NCBI GenBank assembly: GCA_016866305.1
Contig: VGMX01000011.1
Coordinates: 1 to 64,000 of the forward strand
Length of the DNA stretch: 64,000 bases
Reading direction: 5' to 3'
From: Chlorobiota bacterium
Lineage (GTDB): Bacteria > Bacteroidota > Chlorobiia > Chlorobiales > Chlorobiaceae
Position 1 is the stretch's first letter. The number at the start of each line of letters is the position of its first letter. The notes under the pieces were generated by a model. That model made no database searches. It saw only the letters and a program-made list of their open reading frames with translations, and had not been told where the DNA came from. Of the stretch, positions 55,366 through 64,000 are shown one piece after another. The translations under genes were made by a program, and so were the position numbers.

Positions 55366-56682
55366 ATGATCTATTTCAGCACAAACAAGACCTCCGTACC
55401 CGTATCCATAAAAAAAGCCACGCTCGAAGGTCTTGCTCCCGACGGGGGCCTGTATGTCCCTTCGGAAATCCCCTGTTTTTCCGCACCGGAAATAGCCCTG
55501 CTCGAGGAAGGAAATTTCAGCAGTGTGGCATTCGCCATTGCGAAAAAATTCATCTGCGGCGAAATTCCTCCCGATCAGCTCAGTGACATGATCGACAGCT
55601 GCTTTCCGTTCGACACGCCGCTCGTCAGGCTCGAAGAGGGAACCTTTATCGAGGAACTGTTCTCGGGGCCTACGCTCGCGTTCAAGGATTATGGCGCACG
55701 GTTCCTGGCCCGCCTGGCGGGATACTTCGCATCCGAGGACAACAGACTCATCACCGTGCTGGTAGCAACCTCGGGCGACACCGGCAGCGCCGTTGCCTAC
55801 GGGTTTCAGGGTATACCCAATACGAGGGTCGTGCTGCTCTATCCTTCAGGGAAAGTCAGCCGCCTGCAGGAGCAGCAGCTCACAACGGCGGGGGGCAATG
55901 TGCATGCACTTGAAGTACAGGGCGATTTCGATGATTGCCAGCGCCTTGTCAAGCAGGCGTTTGTCGATCCCGATCTGAAAGATCGGCTTACCCTGACCTC
56001 GGCCAACTCCATCAACATCTCGCGGCTCATTCCCCAGTCTTTTTATTATGCATGGGCTTCGCTCCACCTGAAAGCCGAGTATGGCCTGGATCGTCCGGTC
56101 TTTTCCGTGCCGAGTGGCAACTACGGCAACCTGACCGCCGGGGTGCTCGCCCGGATGATGGGCTTTCCGATAGGACATTTCGTCGCCGCCTCGAACGCCA
56201 ATGACAGCGTCACCCGATACCTTGACGATGGACGGTATGAACCGCGACCTACCGTGACGACACTCTCGACGGCCATGGATGTGGGAAATCCGAGCAACTT
56301 CGCCCGGCTCAAGCATTTCTATGCCAATGACCACCGCGCAATGGGAACCGACATCACCGGTATTTCGGTTTCCGACGAAGCCACCGGAAAAACCATCCGC
56401 GATCTCTTCCGGCGTTACGGCTATATCGCCGATCCGCATACCGCGGTCGGGTTCCACGCGCTCGAAGAGTATCGGAAAACAACCGGAAATACCGCACCGG
56501 GAATCGTGCTTTCCACTGCCCATCCGGCGAAGTTCCTCGAAGTGATAGAACCCGTACTGGAACGCAAGATCGATATTCCGGAACGCCTTGCCGTCGTGCT
56601 TGAAAAACAGAAACAGGCCACCCTGATCGGCACCGAATACAGCGAACTTTCCGGCTTTCTCAAGAACCTCGACCGGCTGTAA
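55366..56682 (+). CDS. thrC: Threonine synthase
   Basis: The 438-residue PLP enzyme has the N-terminal threonine synthase pattern (GLAPDGGLYVPSEIP) and the PLP lysine in GPTLAFKDYGARF. ATSGDTGSAVAYGFQG and VPSGNYGNLTAGVLA form the phosphate and substrate loops. It converts O-phosphohomoserine to threonine. The operon with thrB is compact. Confidence 0.96.
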   Translation: MIYFSTNKTSVPVSIKKATLEGLAPDGGLYVPSEIPCFSAPEIALLEEGNFSSVAFAIAKKFICGEIPPDQLSDMIDSCFPFDTPLVRLEEGTFIEELFSGPTLAFKDYGARFLARLAGYFASEDNRLITVLVATSGDTGSAVAYGFQGIPNTRVVLLYPSGKVSRLQEQQLTTAGGNVHALEVQGDFDDCQRLVKQAFVDPDLKDRLTLTSANSINISRLIPQSFYYAWASLHLKAEYGLDRPVFSVPSGNYGNLTAGVLARMMGFPIGHFVAASNANDSVTRYLDDGRYEPRPTVTTLSTAMDVGNPSNFARLKHFYANDHRAMGTDITGISVSDEATGKTIRDLFRRYGYIADPHTAVGFHALEEYRKTTGNTAPGIVLSTAHPAKFLEVIEPVLERKIDIPERLAVVLEKQKQATLIGTEYSELSGFLKNLDRL

Positions 56683-56698
56683 AAAGGAGAGCATCAGC

Positions 56699-57415
56699 AT
56701 GAACCTGCGCACACTGCTGTTTTTTCTCATTCTCATGCCGGTCATGTTCATCGGCATACTGATTGCGCTCGTTATCAGCATTTTCGAGCACACCGGAGAT
56801 ACCTTCTCCCGCATGGCTGCGTGGTGGGGAAGATTCAGCGCCCGGCTTTTCGGCATTTCCATCGTGGTGGAGGGCTCGGACAACTACCGCTCGGAATGCA
56901 ATTACCTGGTTATCAGCAACCATGCGGGCATGGCCGACATCCCCTTGCTGCTCGGGGCCATGAAACTGAACCTGCGCTTCGTAGCCAAGGAGGAACTTGC
57001 AAAAATTCCGGTTTTCGGATGGGCGCTCAAGCGCTCAGGGTATGTCATGATCAAACGGGGACAGAACCGTGAAGCATTGAAAAGCCTGCTTGCCGCCGCA
57101 GATGTGCTCAGGAGCGGACGTTCGGTGCATATATTTCCGGAAGGAACCCGCTCGGAAACGGGAAAACTGCTGCCCTTCAAACGGGGCGCCTTTCTGGTGG
57201 CCCAGAAAGGCGGGGTTCCGCTGCTGCCGGTTACCATCATCGGCAGCAACCTGATAACCCCGAAAAAAAGTCTGCAAATCAATAAAGGCAATGTAAGGAT
57301 CGTCGTCGGCACCCCTCTCGAACCATCCGGGTTCGAAAATGTCGAAGCGCTTATGGAGGCTGCACACCGGGAAATCGAACACAACCTCCGGCGTTACGCA
57401 TCCACTCAGAACTGA
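56699..57415 (+). CDS. plsC: 1-acyl-sn-glycerol-3-phosphate acyltransferase
   Basis: The 238-residue protein has an N-terminal membrane helix and the acyltransferase motif HX4D (SNHAGMADIPLLLGA), with FPEGTRSETGKLLPFKRGAF as motif III. It makes phosphatidic acid from lysophosphatidic acid. It follows thrC by 16 bp. Its end overlaps the convergent ribH by 10 bp. Confidence 0.92.
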   Translation: MNLRTLLFFLILMPVMFIGILIALVISIFEHTGDTFSRMAAWWGRFSARLFGISIVVEGSDNYRSECNYLVISNHAGMADIPLLLGAMKLNLRFVAKEELAKIPVFGWALKRSGYVMIKRGQNREALKSLLAAADVLRSGRSVHIFPEGTRSETGKLLPFKRGAFLVAQKGGVPLLPVTIIGSNLITPKKSLQINKGNVRIVVGTPLEPSGFENVEALMEAAHREIEHNLRRYASTQN

Positions 57416-57873
57416 CGGTAGAGGTTCACCATCTCCATTGCCGTCATGGCGGCGTCAAACCCCTTGTTCCCGGCTTTCGTGCCGGCCCGTTCAATGGCCT
57501 GTTCGAGATTCTCCGTGGTCAGCACGCCGAAAGAGACCGGAACCATGGTATCAAGTGAAACCTGGGCAATCCCTTTGGCTGCCTCTGCAGCGATAACATC
57601 GAAATGCGGTGTGGAACCCCTGATGATGACCCCGAGAGCGATCACCGCATCGGCACTGCCGCTCATGGCAACTTTTTTTGAGACCATGGGAAGCTCGAAT
57701 GCTCCGGGACAGCGGTAAACGGTCACATTCTCAGCGGTTCCCCCGTGCCGGAGAATGCAGTCGAGCGCCCCTTCAACCAGCTTTTGCCCGATGAAATCGT
57801 TAAAACGCGAAACCACGAGCGCGAAACGGGTATCCTTTGCGCTGAGGGAACCTTCAATCTGTTTTACCTGCAT
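57406..57873 (-). CDS. ribH: 6,7-dimethyl-8-ribityllumazine synthase
   Basis: The 155-residue protein shows VVSRFNDFIGQKLVEGAL, CPGAFELPMVSKKV, ALGVIIRGSTPHFDVI with catalytic His, and PVSFGVLTTENLEQAIERAG. It catalyses the penultimate step of riboflavin synthesis. The ATG at 57873 fits the family length; it lies 20 bp after gmhA. Confidence 0.96.
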   Translation of the reverse strand: MQVKQIEGSLSAKDTRFALVVSRFNDFIGQKLVEGALDCILRHGGTAENVTVYRCPGAFELPMVSKKVAMSGSADAVIALGVIIRGSTPHFDVIAAEAAKGIAQVSLDTMVPVSFGVLTTENLEQAIERAGTKAGNKGFDAAMTAMEMVNLYRQF

Positions 57874-57893
57874 GGCGATAGTGTTTAAAAGCG

Positions 57894-58541
57894 TTACTTC
57901 TTGCACGACGACCGTCCGTATCCGAGCAGCCGTTCGACAAGATCGATAATGACATGACCTATGGCAATATGACACTCCTGCACCCTGTCAGCCGACCCTG
58001 AGTGCGGCACCACAACCGACAGGTCCGCCGCATCTTTTATCATGCCCCCTTCCCCGCCAAGCAGGGCAAGGGTTTTCATGCCGTGTTCACGCGCATACTG
58101 CAACACGTTGAGCACGCTCCTGCTGTTGCCGCTTGTCGAAAAACCGAAAACCACGTCCCCATCGCACCCATAAGCCTCGGCAAGACGGGTGAATACCGCG
58201 TCATAGCCAAGATCGTTCGCGCCGGCAGTCAGTGCGGTGGTATCTGCATTGAGTGCAATAGCCGGCAGTGCGGGGCGGCTGACGCTGCTGCGATAACGGA
58301 TGGTCAGTTCGGTAGCCAGATGCTGTGCATCGGCAGCGCTTCCACCGTTGCCGCACAGCAACAGCTTCCCGCCCTCCTCGAATGTCGATGCAATGAGGCG
58401 GGCCATGGCGACGATAACCGCGCTGTTCTGCCGGGCAACGTTCTCCTTGAGCCGTGCGCTGTAGAGCATGGCATCGAGCACCACCTCCTCATACGGCGTT
58501 CGATCCATCAGTCCCGCCGGACATCTGCATTTGCCGATCAT
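57894..58541 (-). CDS. gmhA: Phosphoheptose isomerase-like SIS-domain protein
   Basis: The 215-residue protein has the GmhA-type SIS domain: [39 protein letters not shown] and [16 protein letters not shown]. GmhA converts sedoheptulose-7-phosphate to glycero-manno-heptose-7-phosphate for LPS core. The N-terminus [16 protein letters not shown] is a little unusual, and a start further in is possible. A DiaA-like role cannot be excluded. Confidence 0.85.
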   Translation of the reverse strand: MIGKCRCPAGLMDRTPYEEVVLDAMLYSARLKENVARQNSAVIVAMARLIASTFEEGGKLLLCGNGGSAADAQHLATELTIRYRSSVSRPALPAIALNADTTALTAGANDLGYDAVFTRLAEAYGCDGDVVFGFSTSGNSRSVLNVLQYAREHGMKTLALLGGEGGMIKDAADLSVVVPHSGSADRVQECHIAIGHVIIDLVERLLGYGRSSCKK

Positions 58542-58710
58542 AACAAACAGGTTAACACATGAACAAGCACAAATAACTTTTAATATACAGAAAAAACAAA
58601 CGATGCCCTACTTGGGCGCAACGGCTCAACCCCCGCGCCGGAAAAGGAAAAACGGAACTTTTACCCGGCATTCATTTTTAAGAATTGAAACTCCCGTCAG
58701 GAGGCAACCC

Positions 58711-59565
58711 TTGTCTGAAAACACTGCCGTCATGAACAACATCCTTGTGCCAACCGATTTTTCCGCCCATGCACAGGCGGCTTTTGAGACAGCAGTATCA
58801 ATTGCGCGCAGAACCGGCGCCCTCGTGCACCTGTACCATGTCATGGACATTCCCGATATCCCGGGAATGCGCGAAATCATGGCAAGGCGGAACCCCGCGG
58901 GAAGTGAAGCCTCCGAGACTGCTGACAGCGCCCTCCATCAGCTTGTCAGAAGCGAAACATATCGGGATATCGGAGCTTCATGCTCCATCGATTACGGAAC
59001 CCCCTGGAAAGCCATCACCGGCAAGGCTGAGGGTGATGGATTCGATCTTGTCGTCATCGGCAGTCACGGGATGAAGAGACTCGAAAAAATCGTTTTCGGA
59101 TCGACGACAGAGCAGGTGATACGGCATTCCATCTGCCCTGTACTGACCGTGCAAGACACGCTCTGCTGTTTTTCGCCGGCCAGTATCGTGCTCGGCGCGG
59201 AAAGATCCCGGGAAAACACGTGCTGCATCGATGCCGCCAGATCGTTTGCCTCGCACTACAATGCCACAATGCACCTTGTGAAGGTTTCGACACCGGATCA
59301 TTTTATAAACACCCGGCAGGCAAGGATGGAGATGGAATTCCTTGCACGGGAAAACGGCATCGGAGAATATTCCGTCAACTGCTATAACGACGAAAGCATG
59401 CAAGAGGGGCTGCTGCATTTTGCCGAAGACATCGGCGCCGACCTGCTCTGTATGACGACACGCGTGACATCCGAGCTTGCACGCCTTTACAGGACAACCA
59501 TGGGACGGAACACCACCACTGAGGTGGCAATACCGATTCTGACGTGCCGGGTTCCTGAAGCATGA
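58711..59565 (+). CDS. Tandem universal stress protein (two Usp domains)
   Basis: The protein has 284 residues. Usp domain 1 (NNILVPTDFSAHAQAAFETA; ATP loop VVIGSHGMKRLEKIVFGSTTEQVI) is clear. Domain 2 (from about residue 165) is diverged and lacks a full GxGxxG(S/T) loop (ARLYRTTMGRNTTTEVA). A start at TTG 58711 was chosen because AGGAGG stands 6 bp before it; the ATG at 58732, seven codons later, has no such site. It follows the divergent gmhA by about 170 bp. Confidence 0.85.
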   Translation: MSENTAVMNNILVPTDFSAHAQAAFETAVSIARRTGALVHLYHVMDIPDIPGMREIMARRNPAGSEASETADSALHQLVRSETYRDIGASCSIDYGTPWKAITGKAEGDGFDLVVIGSHGMKRLEKIVFGSTTEQVIRHSICPVLTVQDTLCCFSPASIVLGAERSRENTCCIDAARSFASHYNATMHLVKVSTPDHFINTRQARMEMEFLARENGIGEYSVNCYNDESMQEGLLHFAEDIGADLLCMTTRVTSELARLYRTTMGRNTTTEVAIPILTCRVPEA

Positions 59566-59575
59566 CCAGGACAGA

Positions 59576-60404
59576 CTACCGTTCCGGCTCACTGCTGCGG
59601 AGGCCAGCTCCGCAGTAGCGGCAGTAACGGGCATCATCCTCATGCGCGGCGTCAGGACAGCGCGCACACCGTTTTTTTGCCCCCGCCTGCCATGCATCGA
59701 TGACATCTCCGCCGAAACGATGCCGGTAGGCACGGCGATGATGCTATAACCCACGATCATCAGAAGCGCTGCAAGCGCCCTGCCAACAACTGTCTGCGGG
59801 GATATATCTCCGTAACCCACGGTTGTTACGGTAACGATAGCCCGGTAAATTGCCTCGGGAATGCTGTGAAATCCGTTTTCAGGACCTTCGATCATGTACA
59901 TGAGTGAGCCCACAATGCTGACCATGACCAGCACGAAAAACAGAAATACCATGATTTTCCTGCCGGAGGCCCTGATGGATGCAGTCACAAAATCGGCTTC
60001 CCTCACGAAGGTCATGAGCTTGAGCAGCCTGAAAATCCTGAGCACCCGAAAAAAACGCACGGCAAGAAAATAGTGCGCTCCCGGAATGAACACGACGAAG
60101 TAGGTGGGGAGAATGGAGAGCAGATCGACGACGCCGAAAAAATGCGGGCATACTGCATGCGCACCGGCGCGACAAATAACCTCATGAGATATTCAGCGGT
60201 GAACAGGAGCGTAAAACACCACTCGATGAATGCCAGCTCACTCCCGTAAGATTGATGGAGCGGTGCGACGCTGTCAAGCATGACAACGATCACGCTCAGC
60301 GAAATTGCTCCGATCAGGGCAAGGTCGAACAGCTTGGAGGGAATGGTGTTGCTGTCGAAAATGATGTGCCGGGAAACCTCTTTAAACGTTCTTTTTGCCG
60401 CCAT
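59576..60404 (-). pseudogene. Frameshifted voltage-gated-type potassium channel
   Basis: The conceptual protein of about 276 residues is a six-helix Kv-like channel. S1-S3 are in frame from 60404, the S4 basic repeat is RFFRVLRIFRLLKL, and the selectivity filter is TVTTVGYGD. A C-terminal zinc ribbon (RCARCPDAAHEDDARYC, then RYCGAGL) ends at TAG 59576-59578. Two single-base losses break it, one at a six-A run (60137-60142) and one near 59694-59712. Both fall where an extra base would restore the domain order, so sequence error is as likely as decay. Confidence 0.8.
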
Positions 60405-60510
60405 GAAACCTGTAAATGGTTGGGTGTGCCTGAGCGGACAAGCAATCCGTTTCCTGTAACATAACAAATTGTACCTGACAATGAACCCGGCCGGGCGAAA
60501 AGCTGCAGAA

Positions 60511-60551
60511 ACAGAAAAACTCCGCCAGACGAGTAGCATCTGGCGGAGTTT
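60511..60551 (-). terminator. Terminator after hemE
   Basis: On the minus strand, arms AAACTCCGCCAGA and TCTGGCGGAGTTT enclose TGCTACTCG and continue into TTCTGTTTC. It begins 24 bp past the hemE stop and isolates it from the potassium channel locus. Confidence 0.85.
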
Positions 60552-60575
60552 GAGAGAGGTGAAAAACCATCGAAA

Positions 60576-61631
60576 TCAGTGGTACCTGGCGCTCTCTTCC
60601 TTGACAAATTCAACAAGCAGTTTCAGGTTTGCCGGATCGACATCAGGCAGAATCCCGTGGCCGAGGTTGAACACATGGCCTGAAGATGCGGTATGCTGAC
60701 CGAACTGCTTCAGGATTTTCGCGGCTTCGGACTTGATCTTTTCCGGGGTTCCGTACAGAACCGTCGGGTCCATGTTGCCCTGGAGGGCGACACGGTCGTT
60801 GAGCTCCCTGCGCGCTTTGGCAATATCGATTCCCCAGCCAAGCCCCATGGCGTCACAACCGGTGTCGGCAATGTCGGAAAGAATGGTATTGCAGTCTTTC
60901 GAGAATACGATAACCGGCACATCAGGATATTTTGCCTTCACCGCCTGGACGTTCTCCCTGATGTAGGGAAGGGCGAACTCGCGGTAATCGTCTTCAGAAA
61001 GCGCGCTTGCCCAGGAATCGAAAATCTGGATCGCATCGGCACCTGCCTCGACCTGCTTGAGCAGATAGGCACTGATGGTTTCCGTGATCTTTCTGAGCAG
61101 CTGATGGGCCATCTGCGGCTCCCGATACATCATCTTCTTCGCGAACGCATAGTTTTTGGAGCCACCGCCTTCAACCGCGTAGGTAAAGAGCGTCCATGCT
61201 GCACCGGAGAATCCGATAAGCGGCACACGGTTGTCGAGTTCCTTCTTGGTAAGACGCAGGGCATCCATAACGTAACCGAGCTTTTCATCGATATCGGGGA
61301 CAATGAGCCTGTCGATATCGGCCTGGCTGCGGATAACCGGCGTAAGCTTGATACCTTTCGTCTCGATGATCTCGACGTTCATCCCCATGGCTTCGTTGAT
61401 CACCAGAATGTCGGAAAAAATGATCGCTGCATCGACACCCATCAGATCAACGGGCTGGATGGTTACTTCGGCAGCCAGTTCAGGCGTTTTGCAGAGGGTT
61501 AAAAAGTCAGTTTTTTCTCTGACTGCCCGATACTCCGGCAGATAGCGACCGGCCTGCCTCATCACCCAGATAGGCGTCCGGGAACACGGCTGACGCTTCA
61601 ATGCCCGGAGAAAAAGATCATTTTTGAGCAT
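60576..61631 (-). CDS. hemE: Uroporphyrinogen decarboxylase
   Basis: The 351-residue protein has the family N-terminus TPIWVMRQAGRYLPEYR and the second signature GFSGAAWTLFTYAVEG, plus the C-terminal GHVFNLGHGILPDVDP. It decarboxylates uroporphyrinogen III to coproporphyrinogen III. That intermediate leads to haem and, in this group, to bacteriochlorophyll. The ATG at 61631 gives the usual length; an in-frame ATG 3 codons upstream is possible. Confidence 0.96.
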   Translation of the reverse strand: MLKNDLFLRALKRQPCSRTPIWVMRQAGRYLPEYRAVREKTDFLTLCKTPELAAEVTIQPVDLMGVDAAIIFSDILVINEAMGMNVEIIETKGIKLTPVIRSQADIDRLIVPDIDEKLGYVMDALRLTKKELDNRVPLIGFSGAAWTLFTYAVEGGGSKNYAFAKKMMYREPQMAHQLLRKITETISAYLLKQVEAGADAIQIFDSWASALSEDDYREFALPYIRENVQAVKAKYPDVPVIVFSKDCNTILSDIADTGCDAMGLGWGIDIAKARRELNDRVALQGNMDPTVLYGTPEKIKSEAAKILKQFGQHTASSGHVFNLGHGILPDVDPANLKLLVEFVKEESARYH

Positions 61632-61795
61632 GCAATGCAATAATTTGAGAAGTTAAGAAAACAGCAATCCGCTGCAGCAACCGGCTTCAGGCGGTTTTGT
61701 AAAAGTGCAAAGCTACATTTTTTTAGCCTTATTTGAAAACTATTCCGGAATGGCCGGATGCATGTTCCGGGAGATCCGCAGGAAAAATCCGCTTC

Positions 61796-62644
61796 TCAGC
61801 TAACGATATGGCGTTTGATGCCAAGCTGTTTTTCGGTGTACCCGAGAGCAAGCCCGACCATTTCCGAGAGGTGGAAAACCGGAATCGAGCTGTGGACGTT
61901 GGCTTGCTTGAGAGCTTTCGCCTGGTAACCGTCAAGCACCGTATGGCAGAGCGGGCAGGGCGTGACGATAAAATCGGCCTTGATGTCGATGGCTTCCTGA
62001 AGCGCTTCTGCCGCCACGTTCAGGGACTCCTCCTCCGCAACCAGAAGCGTATGGAAGCCGCAGCAGCGGTTCTTGTGCTCATAGGGCAAGGTGGTGCCGC
62101 CGAGGGCCTCGATCAGCATGTCCAGCGAACTCGGCTCAAGCGGATCATCCTTGCCGAGCACTGTCGAAGGACGGAGAATATGGCACCCGTAAAACGGGGC
62201 GATCCTGTAGTTTTTCAGCGGCACCTTGACTTTCGCCCTGATCGCCTCGAACCCTACATCATCGGCGAGCACCCAGAGAAGATGGCGGACGTTCGATGTC
62301 CCCTTGTACTCAAGGCCTTCCTTTTTCAACAGATCGTTTACTTCCTTGCGCAGCTCCGGAGATTCATCGAGCTTTTTCTTTGCCGTCCGTATGGTCATCA
62401 GGCAGGTGTTGCACGATACGATCAGGTCGAGACCAAGCTTCTCGGCCAGCGCGATGTTGCGGCCGTTGACCAGCGCGAAATGCCTGGGGCTTACGTAATC
62501 AAGATTGCTTCCGCCGCAGCAGGTGCTTTCATGAAGTTTGACCATCTCGATACCGAGGTCCTTCTGCCACAGGTCGATGGAACGGTCTACCTCTTTCGTC
62601 ATGGACTCGTTGATACAGCTCAGGTAATAGGCATACCTTTTCAT
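61796..62644 (-). CDS. CCG-domain subunit of succinate dehydrogenase/fumarate reductase (SdhE/HdrB-like)
   Basis: The 282-residue protein has two CCG cysteine motifs, STCCGGSNLDY (N-terminal) and NRCCGFHTLLV (C-terminal), with further cysteines (VSCNTCLMTI, TPCPLCHTVL) that can hold iron-sulfur clusters. It is related to heterodisulfide reductase subunit B and to the SdhE subunit of unusual succinate:quinone reductases. It lies 17 bp after sdhB. In place of the usual membrane anchor subunits it probably links the enzyme to quinone. Start at 62644 (MKRYAYYLSC) fits the domain. Confidence 0.88.
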   Translation of the reverse strand: MKRYAYYLSCINESMTKEVDRSIDLWQKDLGIEMVKLHESTCCGGSNLDYVSPRHFALVNGRNIALAEKLGLDLIVSCNTCLMTIRTAKKKLDESPELRKEVNDLLKKEGLEYKGTSNVRHLLWVLADDVGFEAIRAKVKVPLKNYRIAPFYGCHILRPSTVLGKDDPLEPSSLDMLIEALGGTTLPYEHKNRCCGFHTLLVAEEESLNVAAEALQEAIDIKADFIVTPCPLCHTVLDGYQAKALKQANVHSSIPVFHLSEMVGLALGYTEKQLGIKRHIVS

Positions 62645-62661
62645 ACTGCGATTCTCCACGG

Positions 62662-63696
62662 TTATTTTTTATGAGACTTCTGTTCCGCCTTGACGTGCTC
62701 CGTCATCTCCCTGAACATCTCCCTGAATTTCTTGATCCCTTTAATCGGCTTGACGAGTAGCGGAGGAGGAGGCGTCCTGCGCTTCATGATCATCTTCATG
62801 GCCATGGGAAGCAGGTTCTGCAGGGTCCACGCCATACCGTTCGTACGGATCGGCAATGTAGCCTCGACAAGCTTGCCTTTCTTTTCTATGTCCTCCATGA
62901 ACGCTTCGGCATGTTTTGCGCCGCTCGTATCCTTGGCCCCCCTGACCTCGATAGCATCCTCCCGGATTCCGTGTATCGCTTCCATGATGGGAATGTGCTT
63001 CACACAGGTCTCCTGGCAGCGATAGCAGTGCGTGCAGTCCCATACTCCGTGATCCTTGACGAGCTCGCCGAGTCGGGTATCATGAATGGCGTCACGGCTG
63101 TCGACGTTCATCCGGTATGATTTCAGCAATACCGCAGGAGAGACATACTCCTTGTGCGCGCGGAGAATGGTGCATTCCGAAACGCATGAGGCGCAGAGAA
63201 TGCAGTCGGTGGCCTTTTCATATTTCTGGAACTCCTCTTCCGACACAAGAAACTCCTTTTGGCCCATTTCCGGCTCGGGCATACTTGACACGATCCAGTT
63301 CGAATAGTGCTTCATCTTGTCGACAAGGGGATCCATGTCCACAATCAGGTCCTTGATAAGCGGCATGTTGCGAAGCGGCTCGATCTTGATGACCCCCGGC
63401 TCCTTGCACTTCGACAGTTCATCCCACACCTGGGTGGTGCAGGCAAGCTTCGATATGCCGTTGATACGCATGCCGCAAGATCCGCAGATGCCAGCCTGGC
63501 AGAATGCCCGAAAGCTGACGGAGGCATCAACATGCTCCTTGATATAGTTGAGCGAACGGAGAACCGTGATACCTTTTTCAACCTGAATCGTATAGTCGTC
63601 GAAATACGGCTTGCTGTCCACCTGTGGGTTGAAACGATGCACCCTGAGAGTTATCTCCCTTTTTTCTTCAGTATGCAGCTCTGTAGCTCCTGTCAT
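62662..63696 (-). CDS. sdhB: Succinate dehydrogenase/fumarate reductase iron-sulfur subunit
   Basis: The 344-residue protein has a plant-type [2Fe-2S] domain (CQAGICGSCGMRING) followed by two ferredoxin-type cysteine sets (CILCASCVSEC and CTHCYRCQETC). A basic C-terminal extension of about 100 residues is longer than in classical SdhB. It passes electrons between the flavoprotein and the CCG subunit, in the fumarate-to-succinate direction in the reductive TCA cycle. Confidence 0.93.
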   Translation of the reverse strand: MTGATELHTEEKREITLRVHRFNPQVDSKPYFDDYTIQVEKGITVLRSLNYIKEHVDASVSFRAFCQAGICGSCGMRINGISKLACTTQVWDELSKCKEPGVIKIEPLRNMPLIKDLIVDMDPLVDKMKHYSNWIVSSMPEPEMGQKEFLVSEEEFQKYEKATDCILCASCVSECTILRAHKEYVSPAVLLKSYRMNVDSRDAIHDTRLGELVKDHGVWDCTHCYRCQETCVKHIPIMEAIHGIREDAIEVRGAKDTSGAKHAEAFMEDIEKKGKLVEATLPIRTNGMAWTLQNLLPMAMKMIMKRRTPPPPLLVKPIKGIKKFREMFREMTEHVKAEQKSHKK

Positions 63697-63708
63697 ATCC
63701 GGTAGTAG

Positions 63709-64000
63709 TTAATAGGTTCTTTCCTGAAGTTCGTAGCGGCCCATGGTCACCGGCTTTTCGCCAAGCTTCACGCTGCCGCCTTCAAGGGTCGCAAGGGTGT
63801 GCTTGTGCCACTTCCCGTCATCCCTCTGCGGAAAATCCGTGCGTGTATGCGATCCGCGGCTCTCTTCCCTGGCGAGGGCTCCCTCTGCTACGGTTTCAGC
63901 CAGATCGAGCATATTTTTCAGTTCAAGAACCTGCAGAAGGTTGGTGTTGTAAACATCGCCGGTGTCGAATACACGGACGTGCGTGAACCGTTCCTGAAGA
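63709..64000 (-). CDS. sdhA: Succinate dehydrogenase/fumarate reductase flavoprotein, C-terminal part
   Basis: The open frame runs in from the window edge and ends at 63709. Visible residues include FTHVRVFDTGDVYNTNLLQV, ARESR-like AREESRGSHTRTDFPQRDD and the closing GEKPVTMGRYELQERTY. These match the C-terminal domain of SdhA/FrdA. The ESRGSHTRTDFPQRDD segment is the typical conserved end region. The 5' part lies outside the window. Confidence 0.92.
   Translation of the reverse strand, partial: LQERFTHVRVFDTGDVYNTNLLQVLELKNMLDLAETVAEGALAREESRGSHTRTDFPQRDDGKWHKHTLATLEGGSVKLGEKPVTMGRYELQERTY

Overview
The window reads as a chromosomal segment of a green sulfur bacterium (Chlorobiaceae), inferred from gene content. 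It has a Chlorobium-type cytochrome c-555 beside a lipid-anchored relative. It also has a succinate dehydrogenase/fumarate reductase set with a CCG-domain (HdrB-like) subunit, as used in the reductive TCA cycle. A one-AAA-domain ClpB, a short-form N-acetylglutamate synthase and atpA-atpG separated from other ATP synthase genes fit the same picture. Species is not assigned.

Layout. 1-1021: end of a XamI-like restriction-modification pair. 1154-10736: one long leftward gene string, obg - short NAGS - HPr - two glycosyltransferases - methyltransferase - glycosyltransferase - flippase - YfhO-like membrane protein, mostly with 4-bp overlaps. The YfhO-like gene carries an in-frame block of degenerate repeats. 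10811-15171: xseB, gatB, a SYLF protein, short clpB and a small unknown gene. 15261-20189: a MoxR/DUF58/BatA/BatB operon; a BatC-like TPR gene (24.4 kb) and BatD (29 kb) lie apart from it. 20249-24306: a small membrane gene, tsaD, yajC, carA and a class V aminotransferase. 24420-30354: TPR gene, radical SAM gene, two cytochromes, SemiSWEET, proC, batD.

30311-35901 is a molybdenum cofactor region with a damaged moeA, a moaC-mog fusion and a mobB-mobA fusion, interrupted by a phosphodiesterase and a 56-residue Pmp3/YqaE gene. 35828-38777 is a zur-znuA-znuC-znuB operon with a perfect palindrome just before zur. 38862-40816 is leuA preceded by what looks like a complete leucine attenuator: promoter, leader peptide with a leucine run, and terminator. 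40870-45706 holds a META lipoprotein, a decayed ABC exporter behind an ArsR regulator and a Cys-rich peptide, a membrane protein, mtgA, a cytochrome c and tRNA-Arg(CCT). 45757-56682 holds mutL, cinA, thrA, atpG-atpA, thrB and thrC. 56699-64000 holds plsC, ribH, gmhA, a tandem universal stress protein, a frameshifted potassium channel, hemE and the sdhE-sdhB-sdhA operon, with sdhA cut by the window edge.

Three loci (moeA, the ABC exporter, the potassium channel) are broken by small indels, and two of them also by larger deletions. Whether these are true pseudogenes or sequence errors cannot be decided from the sequence alone. The best leads are the leu attenuator, the repeat block inside the YfhO-like gene, the zur palindrome, the short ClpB and the ArsR/Cys-rich/ABC unit.
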